A DNA stretch of 64,000 nt, taken from assembly GCA_964059195.1 (NCBI GenBank), contig CAXKWD010000005.1, positions 91,339,882 through 91,403,881 on the forward strand. Reading direction: 5' to 3'. A program made the position numbers and the translations under genes. Shown piece by piece: positions 35,054 through 45,087 of this stretch. The notes under the pieces were generated by a model. That model was not told the origin of the DNA and did not search any database. It worked only from the letters and a program-made list of their open reading frames with translations. Each line of letters opens with the position of its first letter. The first letter of the stretch is position 1. This stretch comes from Ectobius pallidus. Its lineage: Eukaryota > Arthropoda > Insecta > Blattodea > Ectobiidae.

Positions 35054-36483
35054 CAGGGGTGCCCACAGGGGGGGGGGTTAAGACGCAGACTGCGTCATTG
35101 AAATTTCTGGGGGGGGGGCAAAATATTATCGTTTTATGAATTTTCTGGGGGGGGGGGTTGAAAATTGTTGCAAAATTAACGTTTTATATGTTAAAAATAA
35201 AAACGGTCAAGTTTTATAACTCCAAAAGGTCTCTTCTAACAGTGGATTAGGAAAGGGGGGTCCAGGGGGTTTGGACCCCTCAAAAGTCGAAAACCTAAAA
35301 TTCTATATTTATATTTAAAAAAATATTTATTTAATTAAACAAGATTTGTTGGTGTGTCAAATATGATATAACAGTTATTTTTTTTTCATAACATAATGAG
35401 TAGGCCTATTATATCCACTGTTCCATGTGTTATTCAACTTTTCTTATAAATAGTAATAAGTATTATAACTTAAGTAACATATTCTTGTTTAACTTGCCAT
35501 GTCTTAGAGTATAGTAAACAAATTTGCTAACTAGTTTTTCATTGCTAAAATGGCATAAAATGTGATTTTCATTCGTTCAACATTTAAAAATTTCCCGGGG
35601 GTGGACACCTGACTTAGGTAACATTTTCTTGTTTACATTGGCATGTCTTAGAGTACGGTAAACAAAATTTCATAACTAGTTTTTTAGTGCTAAAATAGCG
35701 TAAAATGTGATTTTCATTAGTTCAATATTTAAAAATTTTCAGGGGGTGGAGTCCCCACTTAGGTAATGATTTCTTATTTACATTGGCATGTCTTAGAGTA
35801 TGGTAAACAAATTTCCAATCAGTTTTTAGTGCTAAAATAGACTAAAATGTGATTTTCGTTAGTTCAATATTTAAAAATTTCCTGGGGTGGACACCCGACT
35901 TAGGTACCGGTAACAATTTCTTGTTTACATTGGCATGTCTTAGAGTATAATAAACAAATTTCCTAACTAGTTTTTTAGTGCTAAAATAGCGTAAAATGTG
36001 ATTTTCATTAGTTCAATATTTAAAAATTTCCGGGCGTGGCCCCCTACTTAATGATTTCTTATTTATATTGGCAGTCTTAGAGTATGGTAAACAAATTTCC
36101 TAACTAGTTTTTCTGTGCTAAAATAGCGTAAAATGTGATTTTAATTACTTCAATATTTACAATTTTTCTGGGGATGGACCCCCGACCCCCATTTTTTTAT
36201 TCCAAACCTCCCCCCCCCCCGCAATTATTTTCTGGCTACGTCATTGTTGCACTTATTATAGAATTAATATAATGTTACAAAATGCCCAAAGAAGTTAAAG
36301 CAACAAAAAATAAGTGAATTAAAAAAATAACCCCCCCTAGAAAATATCATATGGGCGCCCTTGTGTACAGTCAATCAGGTTGGGGGGGGGGGGTTGTGCG
36401 CAATGAAGTTGGGGGGGGGGGTCAGCAATGAAGTTGGGGGGGGGGGGGGTGAGTCATGAAGTTTGGGGGGGTGGGCACCCCTG
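35054..36483. mobile_element. 1430-bp non-autonomous TIR element with G-tracts and internal tandem repeats
   Basis: The inverted termini are CAGGGGTGCCCAC (35054-35066) and GTGGGCACCCCTG (36471-36483), flanked by the direct repeat GATTAGG (35047-35053 and 36484-36490). The CAGGGGTG terminus and 7-8-bp duplication fit a hAT-type element. The inside is non-coding. It holds several runs of 9 or more G near the left end (35070-35160) and the right end (36380-36470), a C-run near 36210, and about five ~145-bp tandem units between. The minus-strand frames at 36422-36723 are artefacts of the right end. Confidence 0.75.
35450..36175 (+). repeat. ~145-bp tandem repeat, about five units
   Basis: The marker CATGTCTTAGAGTA recurs at 35498, 35642, 35787 and 35934, and in a shortened form at about 36072 (steps 144, 145, 147 and 138). 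Each unit also has GCTAAAATAG or GCTAAAATGG, AAATGTGATTTT and a short G-rich end (TTTCC.GGGGGTGGAC). Confidence 0.93.
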
Positions 36484-36673
36484 GATTAGGCATTTTATTA
36501 CACACACTGTCAAGTACATTGTGAAGAAAATCACTGTAAAATCTCTCTTTTTGTGGGAGAAGATAGATTCTGAATATGGCAAGATAATACGCAAATTGTA
36601 ACCGAGAAAACACGCGATTAAAGTTTGCCTGCACTGGCAGTTGAAAGCGCACTGTTTAAAATGAGTATAACCT

Positions 36674-37178
36674 AGGTTGTCCATTCGTCCCGCGTTTGCC
36701 GGGACAGTCCCGTTTTTTGACAAAATGTCCTACTGTCCCGAATGTTTTATTGGGGACGCTCAAATGTCCCGATTTTTAAAATTCTACTTGGCCACTGTAT
36801 TTTACGCTTCATTAACAAAAGTTGCTATAGTGAAGGTTTGGTCATTGTCAAAATAGCTTTAATAGGGTATCACGTGCTGAATTTTATGTTAATGTTTCAG
36901 AAGAAAATGCACTTCTTGATAAAATACATAAAAAAAGGTAGTGACAATGATGCATCTACTTCTGCGAAATCAATTAACTACACCAGTCTGCAGAAGAAAT
37001 TGATGAAGTTATTTAAGTAATTTAAGATAATTTCTGTGCACGAGAAAAAAAAAATTAAACGGTCCCTAAAGTTTGTGGATGCAATTTTTGTCCCCTTTTT
37101 TCCCTTAATTGTCCCAGGTTTTTTTCCCAAAAATATTTAAGATGCCCCGTTTTTATGCAAACATTATATGGACACCCT
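36674..37178. mobile_element. 505-bp TIR element with 10-bp target duplication
   Basis: The termini are AGGTTGTCCAT and (reverse complement) AGGGTGTCCAT. The direct repeat AGTATAACCT lies on both sides (36664-36673 and 37179-37188). The interior opens with CGTCCCGCGTTTGCCGGGAC and CAGTCCCG, giving subterminal GTCCCG/CGGGAC motifs. A 92-codon frame (36742-37020) starts with ATG but resembles no transposase. The superfamily is unclear. Confidence 0.78.
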
Positions 37179-37654
37179 AGTATAACCTAACCATTCTACA
37201 GCGGTAGTTATCTCGAAAACCAACTTATTCGACACTTACGATACCAAGTGCAGAAACTTGTGTAATAGGTTTCATTAAGTTAATATGCATAACTGGAAAT
37301 GTGAACACTATGAGTAAGGGTTGGGGATGAGATGCTTGAAAGCTGACGCATTGCACGCGTGACTTCGCGGTGACGACGAAGATGATAAAAATCACCGTAG
37401 AATCGCAGAGGGTGCCGCACAATAGATTACCGGTGATGCAGAAACCTTATTCCTCTTCTCCACTTCACACAAATAACTTCCACGTGACTCCAACACTCTA
37501 ATGAAGTACCAGTCAAATGTTTTCCTTTCAATGCCCATTTCTTCTTCCTCAAGAAAAGAACTCCTGGTACACGATACTACATGATATAAAGAATGTTAAC
37601 ACGCGAAGAATCCAAACCCGCTGACGAACTGCGCTCAACCTGCAGTAAACTTAT

Positions 37655-38145
37655 TTATTTCCTTACTCAATGGCAATGGACGATTCCTAAGCAAGCCAAA
37701 GAAATATTATCTATTTTATGGAACCCGGAGCTTCATTGCCGCGCTTATCAGCCCGCCATTCAGCCCTATCCTGTGCTAACTCCACCCAACCATCCCTCGC
37801 AAATCCTAGTTCCCTTAAATTTAGGCTTATCCTAATATTGTCCTCCCCCAACGTCTAGAATTTTCAAGTGGTATCTTCTCTTCGGGTCTCCCACTCAGTA
37901 TTTTTTAGATATGTCTTTCCTCCCCCACGCGTGCAACATGAGCAGCCCATTTCATTTAGCGTGATTTAATTACCATTATTATATTCGGTGAAACGTACAG
38001 GTTATGAAGTTCGTCATTATACAGTTTTCTCCAGTCTCCACTGTCCAAATATTTTCCTATGTACCCTGTTTTCGAACACTCTCAGATTATATTCTTCCCG
38101 AAGTGTATGGGAACACGTCTCATATCCATATAATACAACCGGCAG
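37655..38145 (-). pseudogene. LINE reverse transcriptase C-terminal relic
   Basis: On the minus strand, from about 38140 down: HTLREEYNLRVFENRVHRKI, then a frame with MGCSCCTRG in place of the usual WAGHVARM motif, then EDNIRISLNLRELGF and DGWVELAQDRAEWRA, and the end RGNEAPGSI. This is the familiar end of insect endonuclease-reverse transcriptases (pattern ...RVFENKVLRKI...GHVARM...RWEDNIK.DLRE...W..LAQDR..WR). Several stops and frameshifts break it. The 3' UTR (37655-37715) matches the fragment at 22418-22496 and holds the uninterrupted MITE target. Confidence 0.75.
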
Positions 38146-38380
38146 GATAAAATTTTTATTTGGCCTGCATTACAGCGATGCAAAATATACAGAATATCAA
38201 GAAAAGTACACAAAAATATTACTGTATGTCAATTTATGTTAGTTTTGGAAATTATTTATCACAAGTAAATAAATGAAATTACTTCAATTACTTGCTATTT
38301 ACTAGTAGTTCTCGCATCCAAAAAACAAAAAAATAAAAAAAGATCTGCTTGCTCTTTATCAGTTAAAACGGCTACCATTT

Positions 38381-38860
38381 TGAAACGGAATCAAAAATAA
38401 AAATCCTTACACATAAGTTGTTTTAACGACTCCGAGGGGCATTAATACGAAAGTGGAAGAAAATCGAACAACTCGTTTGGTCATGGCTGTATAACAAACA
38501 AATTTAGGGCAAACAAACAAAATGCCGGTACACCATAAGAGTTAACATCAAAAATGTATTGGAACAAAATAAAAAATGTTACACTCGAGAGAGGAAGTAG
38601 TATTAAAAATAGTTTTAAAAACATTAAGCATGAACCGTTTGGTTAGAATCATGAAACGGAATCAAAAAAAGAAAAATCCTTACACAAACGACGTTTTCAA
38701 TAACTTCAAGGAAAATTCATACCAAACTGAAAGAAAATTGAAGCACACGCATTTGGTTTTAACTGAATAGCACACAAATTTAGCTTACAAACACACGATA
38801 TGCCAGTCAATAAAGAAAAGAAAACCAAGAATGAAGAACAAAATTTAAAGAGAATGTGAT
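38381..38860 (+). repeat. ~271-bp direct duplication, diverged
   Basis: TGAAACGGAATCAAAAA begins at 38381 and again at 38652. Both are followed by AATCCTTACACA, a GAAAATCGAA or GAAAATTGAA block, ACAAATTTAG and a GATATGCC or AAATGCC block. Confidence 0.75.
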
Positions 38861-38935
38861 TTATACAGAATTATAGGCACATTCCTCCCCCTGATTAGGT
38901 CTACCACATAGCGATGAAGTAAACTAATATTTACC

Positions 38936-39176
38936 TGTTAATTAAGTGAGATGGTTGACATTTAAACAATTTAGACTTCACTTTTGCATACATTTTTGCA
39001 GAACCTACGTTTCATGGGCTTTGGCCACATTTTCAACTGCTAGTCAACTGTCAAATCCTTGCTTGGAGAAATCAGTTGAAAATGTGGGTAAAGCCCATGA
39101 AACGTACGTTCTGCAAAAATGTAAGTAAAAGTGAAGCCTAAAGTGTTTAAATGTCAACCATCTCATTTAATTAACA
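38936..39176. repeat. Fold-back element, ~103-bp arms
   Basis: The left arm (38936-39039) and right arm (39074-39176) are inverted complements with few mismatches, including CCCATGAAACGTACGTTCTG against the left arm's complement. They begin and end TGTTAATTAA / TTAATTAACA, with a loop of about 34 bp. The 60-codon frame inside is chance. Confidence 0.88.
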
Positions 39177-41514
39177 TAGTATATTGCTTCACTGTATAAA
39201 AGTTCCATTATTTTATGGTTTTTTAATGTTTACCTGTTTAATTCAACATGCAATAACACACTTTACTGTGATTTGGGATACTTGAATACTTTCAAATGCA
39301 TTTGCAGTCATTATCAGCAACTTGCTACTCTGTTCTTCATCAGATAGTTATTTCTCTAAAACACTGTGAAACAGAATATTTTTTGTCTATGCATAGAATG
39401 TTGGTATTTTTGGTCATGATTATACGATTTATGCAGTGTGATGAGGATGCAATCTTTGAATCTGATACGTAGAATTTCCACGACTGTATTGATGTACATT
39501 ATATCTATATGTACTGTGTCCTTGGTCTATTTAGTGATTTGCAAAGGAAGAATCTGTCTTTTGTTTAAGAGCTCTGTCTGTGGATCATGTTTTGAAATTT
39601 TGACGAGTTTATCCAACATGCAATTTGGAGCACTTACAGCATTTTAAATGGAATAGTCTGTTGAAATAGGAGTAAAATGATGAAAATCTGTTGAACTATT
39701 GGGTATAATGATGAAAATCTGTTGAAATATGAGGCAAAATGAAGAAATATGAGGTAAAATTATAAAAATCTAAATCTAATCCGGATTAAGAACTTCTTAA
39801 CATTTAGTCTTTCCTTGTCAACTCTTTTTAAAACCAATGTAGTTTAAGCACTTTCATACTTTAATGAACAATTATGGTATTTCCTTTTATTAAAATTTGA
39901 TCCTTCCACAACAACCTTACCGTCTTGCAATTTCATTGTTTTTATAGAGTCTATGATTTTCCCTATTATATAGAAAATGGTAAGAAAATATGCTCTTCTC
40001 GTACATGTTCTATTCTTTTTTATAAAATTAAATGAACCATATTAACAATTGAATATCTCATTTGTGTAAACTTCATTTTTTAAAATGTGAAGTGTTACGG
40101 TGAACTTATAAAACTGACATATCTATCTTGGAGTATCTTACAAGGAACTTCTTAAGATTATTTTCTTATATTTGATTATAGACACACTAGGTCCTATTCA
40201 ATATAGATTTATTTACATTTACATGTACTATGTATGTACATATTATTACATTTGGTGCTTTTCAATTGGAAAAAGTATACCAGTAGCCTACTGTGTCAAA
40301 TGTGAGATCAAAAAAGACATCTGCAAACATGAAAGATGGCAGCTGCTCTATATAAACTACTGAGCACTACTACTATACTCATAAATACTTTAAATAACTA
40401 ATAATTTCCAAGAATTTAGTAAGCATACAAGAATTATCATACATATGGTAATGTATCTCAGCTGATTTCAGCAGTAGCAGATTGCTACACAAATACATGG
40501 ACCACGAGTTCAGTCTTTGCTTTGATTGTTAGATCAGTCAAAAGTTTAAGTCAAACGTTTTGTACGATAATGCATGGAAACTTTCAAACCATGAATGGTG
40601 GCAATCCTACTGATTGCTTGCTTTAATTTATATATAAATATATCTATTTTTTTAATCATAAATTCTGATATGTAAGACAATTATTTTCTCTTGTAAAATT
40701 TTAAGTGCATTAAAAACACAAACTGGCATCTGCCATACAGGCAGAAATAAAGCACTGCATATATTTGTTCGAAATTTTGTGTGAGGAGTGCTAGAACATA
40801 GTTTCAATCGACTGTATAAAAAGCAAACTTCATAGGCATTATGTGATGAACGCACAGCCAACATCACCTATTAACAAGACAGTATTCATATTGTGAGATT
40901 AATTGCCATAGAAACTGGGGTAAAAAGAGCATTGTATGACTTGCACGAAACTCACTAGGTGGGTTTTTTTGGGCTAGGGAACTCGAATCTGAGGTCGTCC
41001 CCCTCTCCCCCCCCCCAGGCATTGCAGTTTCATTGTGAAACGGACATCAAAACCAGGATCTTAATTTTTTAATTTTCAATTGTTTTAATTGTTTATGCAT
41101 GATTTGGGTAAGGCTCATGAGTCTGTGGTATGTTTTAATAGTTTCATTTCAAATCTTTATACCCATACAGAAGGCCAAGATTCATTTTGTTCGTTAATTA
41201 TTTATATTTGTTATGGAAAAACAATATAATCAAGAATGAAATTATGCAATTCATGCAATTGATGTATACATGATGTAAGTGTTAATACATACAATGTTAT
41301 AATTATTTTTCTGTTAAATAAATGATTTAAATAAAGCATCTAGCAGTTAAGTAAATAATTGCGGGTGAAACCGCAGGCACATGTTTGTGTTATACATGCA
41401 GAATATACATTTTAGTATTTTCACCAGACAATCCTCTTAATAAGGCTACCATCTTCCCCTTGAAAATACTGCATAATTTAGTATCTGTTACTCCTGACAT
41501 AACTTATTGATTTA
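39177..41514. other. Intergenic, no gene recognised
   Basis: About 2.3 kb of AT-rich sequence with a C-run near 41010-41020. Nothing coding is recognised. Confidence 0.45.
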
Positions 41515-41634
41515 TCTCTGTTCTGTGTTGTTTCTGGATGGTATTCTGTTAAGTGTTTTGTACAAAACAGCATTCAGAAAAAAGAACAAAACACTTAACA
41601 GAATACGATCCAGAAACAATACACAACACAGAGA
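41515..41634. repeat. Short hairpin, ~48-bp arms
   Basis: The left arm 41515-41562 (TCTCTG...GTGTTTTGT) is the inverted complement of 41587-41634 (ACAAAACACTTAACAGAATA...) with a few mismatches. The loop is 24 bp. Confidence 0.85.
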
Positions 41635-42482
41635 CAATTACATAGAACAGGAGTCTACAAAGTGATATGTAATCATTATCCGGACCTGTGAATAGTTTCT
41701 TAATGGGAGTAACCCCACTTGTTCGAACACAAATATCTTAGTGTACCAATAAAATTCCATTTGAAATACCTTCCTACCCACAAATAGGCAATATGAGAGT
41801 CAGCTGCTGACAATGACTGTCACATGCATTTTGAAGCATTCCAAAAAGTTAATTTTAAATTATCAAAATAATAGCGAGAATGGAGAATAGAGAAGAAGAT
41901 ACTGTATAATAAAAAACTAATACTAAGAGATCTTGATATCAATTCAAATGATATGTTGGTCATTTGAAATGAAATGGATATACTAACAGAATGCCAAATA
42001 ACAAAAAGGTGAAACAAACCCAGGAACCGATTAAGAGGTGTGTAGAAAAGTGCAAAATAAACAGCTGGGAACAGCTGATGAAGAGGGATGTCTGGAATAG
42101 GCCTATTGAGGAGGCAGAGGTCCTTATTGAGGTGCAGGTGCTATTGAGTGTTGTCTGTAAGCAAACAAATAGTTAATAAATTGATAGCTGAGGCTGCACA
42201 GCAAACAGCAAACCAGTTGCTGCAACCTGCTCTAAGAGTCCAAGTGACCTTGATGACCTCAATGAATCTGCAATACAAAATATATTAATAATTTACACAA
42301 ATAAATTCTCCCTAAAAGTCTTTGTATAAATGGCTGCAGCATGTTCATGAAATTAAACAAAAAATCCTTTTTAAACTGTTAAGGTTGCTTAAATATTTTA
42401 TTCCACTCTATAGGATTTTTTGTTTTCGTTTTCGTTTTTTAATAAACTCTTAAAAGTGTGTACTTTTTAATTCCACCCAATT
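41635..42482. other. Intergenic, no gene recognised
   Basis: AT-rich. No gene or clear repeat is recognised. Confidence 0.4.
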
Positions 42483-42720
42483 AATTTAATCTCTATATAT
42501 ATAAAAGGCTTTGTCCTGATTGACTGAATGAATGACTGACTGACTGAATGACAGGAATCAACGTACAGCCTAAACTATAACAGGTAGAGACTTGGAATTT
42601 TGACAGTACCTTCGTTTCATAATGTAGGTGCTCACTAAGAAAGGCTTTTGCAAAATGTTGATTTTAAATGCCAAAAATTAAACGTTTTTGAAAATACTTA
42701 ATCCCTTTTTACACAGAATT
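42483..42720 (+). repeat. CTATATATATAAAAGGC repeat with TGACTGAATGAC run
   Basis: CTATATATATAAAAGGCTTTG followed by TGACTGAATGAATGACTGAC and then GAGACTTGGAATTTTGACAG. The layout resembles the 10936 and 14240 regions (simple run, then ACTTGGAATTTTG). Confidence 0.5.
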
Positions 42721-42839
42721 ATCAATTCCAAATCACAGAATATATTGTTGCCAATTGTATCAGATGGATTTGGAAAAAAAAATGACATGCAAGTTTGACA
42801 AATAAGAGAAGTTATCAAAATAATTCATGTTATAAATAA

Positions 42840-43343
42840 ATATTACAAAATGAAATCCACGAAAATAATGCAGTTACATAACTTTCTCTACCCTGGACAT
42901 AGAGAAAACAAAACGAGGTATGGTAATGTGTATATTATTATATTATATCGCAGGTTTTTGGAGAGAGAAGTATGAAAGTGATAATGCTTTCTGTTTAATT
43001 TCATCCCGAAAACAGTTTTATGGTAACATGAGAGTGGGAAATAAAATTTTCCACCTCGATATTACAATTTTATGTTACAGGAATTTCTGTTTCTTCTTAT
43101 TTGAACCCCTACCAGGCTTGCTGTGCAAGCGATGGGATGCAAAATTCTACATCCTCTAAGAGCCATAAAAAACTATATCAAGCGTTTTCTGAGGGAATAG
43201 TTTGAGTGTAATGAGTCGTTCTTCCTATTTCAAATTATAAATACCTATATAAGGACCTAGAATTTAAAAATCGAAAGTCCTTCATAAGTTAATTTCCAAC
43301 TACAAAATACAAAACCCGGGCGACGCCGGGTCTTTTAAGCTAG
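42840..43343 (-). repeat. Dispersed ~1-kb repeat, copy E (reverse, internally deleted)
   Basis: On the minus strand it starts CTAGCTTAAAAGACCCGGCG at 43343 and keeps the early blocks (GGACTTTCGATTTT, GAGGATGTAGAATTTTGCAT, TTATTTCCCACTCTCATG). It then skips the middle and ends with the TAACTTTCTCTACCCTGGAC and ATGAAATCCACG blocks. Confidence 0.82.
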
Positions 43344-43608
43344 TACAGTATATCCAAACAATGCAAATTTAACTTGATTCGATATATTATGTTTTTAATA
43401 TTACAATAGGAAAAATTATAGTTTTTCAAAGAAAATATTTAAAATGTTAAAGGAACAAGCAAATGAAGAATTCTTTTTCCTCCAGAACCACTTTAATTAT
43501 TAATTATTAGTCAAGATTCTAAAAGACATCAACATACAGTAAAATATAACATATAAAAGATTAATATATAAAATCCTCCATATATGAACAACAAGCAAAA
43601 TAATACTA

Positions 43609-43978
43609 CAGTGGAACCTCGGGAATCCGAACTAATTGGAGCTGACCTCTGTTCGGATTCCAGAAAATTCTTATTATCCAGGAAATCTGGTAAAATATTC
43701 TTGATATACCAAGCACAGTAGAGAATTGATATTGGATATTCTGTGAAAGCTAGGGAAAGTGCTAGAGAAAAGAGATAACCAATTTTGTTTCTACTAATTA
43801 AAGTTACTGCATCCATTCTTAAATACCAAGTCAAATGTTTCTTTTAAGTTAGGAATAAACATTAGCCTTGTTTCAGATACACAATTGTTATTTTTCCTTC
43901 ATTATTAATAATAAAAAAAATTGTTTGGATTATTCAAAATTTCAGATTAATGGGGTTCGAATTTCCGAGGTTGTACTG
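43609..43978. mobile_element. pogo/Tigger-type MITE, 370 bp
   Basis: The left terminus is CAGTGGAACCTCGGGAATCC, and the right terminus (reverse complement) is CAGTACAACCTCGGAAATTC. Both are followed by GAAC, giving ~24-bp TIRs with a few mismatches. TA lies before the left end; the right TA looks mutated. CAGTGGAACCTCGG-like ends are typical of Tc1/mariner-pogo (Tigger) elements. The inside is non-coding. Confidence 0.8.
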
Positions 43979-45079
43979 AATGAGAAATATACAAAAAATT
44001 AACAAACAGTAGAAAGTATACCTTCACATACATACATACATAAATACATATATCTTATGAATTCATTGAATTCCTATTACTTCTGTAGTATAAACACATT
44101 CTGAGCTTTGTAAACTTATATGCAAATGTACTTGATAAAAAGTGCCTCTTGTAGAAAAGTACCATTATTGGGTCTTGCTTCATTTTACAGTGCTGTGCAA
44201 AAACATAATTGTGAAATGATTAAAGATGCACAAATAAAAGGCATTCAAGTCCAGCCACAACCAGAGGTTAATGAAAGCACTTAGCTGGTGAGATGTACGA
44301 CAAACCTACTTTCCACCCACATCGTATGAAATTGCATAATATGTAGGCCTAATACTAAAAATGCACTTGAATTGCATTATATTATAAGTCACAGTTTAAA
44401 GTGTAAGAATCTGCTTTAACCATCTAAAGACTGAAAATCAAGAATCCATCATTAAAAACGTGGTGGAGTTCTGAAGAATGTTTAAGATCCCCAAGCAGTT
44501 TTGTCAATCTGTGGTTCTGCTGTCATTAACAAGTTCGGTTCAGATTTAGAGAAACCAGACTTTTCAAACACCTTAGCAGTTTGTATTTAATATGTTCTTT
44601 TTTAGTGTGTATTTTTTTGCTGTATCTGTATGGTTACCAGATTAATTTAATGAAATGTAGGACACTACGAGACAAATGTAGGACATTAAACAAAAATGTA
44701 GGACATTAAACAAAAATGTAGGACATCATAGGAAAATGTTAAATATAGGAAAATTAAACTCCAAAACTAAATCACTACTCAGAAATGTATGCATAGGTTT
44801 TTATAATTCCTTAATACCTCTACGCTAAATCGTCAGTAAACTTACATTTTCTCTTTGGCATTTTTGCATATGTGTTACTACTGAACGACTATAAAATTCT
44901 TGCTTCTGCATTCCATGGCAAATAAATGAAAATGGAAGAGTGTAGTTTTGCTATAGTTGCTATTATCCTCTTTGGATGATCACTGCCCTGTTGCAATGAT
45001 AGCTAATAAAAACTGCATAGCTTTTGACAATAACCGATATAGCAAATTGGAACAAATGTTTTTCAAATAATTTCTGAGT
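43979..45079. other. Intergenic with a short GTAGGACAT tandem repeat
   Basis: Four ~20-bp units of AAATGTAGGACATTAAACAA lie at 44654-44735. GGTTACCAG (44632) mirrors CTGGTAACC (48319-48327) on the far side of the hAT element, so the hAT may sit within an older TIR element. No duplication confirms that. Confidence 0.5.
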
Positions 45080-45087
45080 CTCTAATC

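Noticed and set aside
35450..36175. CRISPR array
   Set aside because: Units of ~145 bp are contiguous without unique spacers, in an evidently eukaryotic context.
36742..37020. 92-codon ORF as a transposase
   Set aside because: No motif is recognised and it sits in a 505-bp non-autonomous element.
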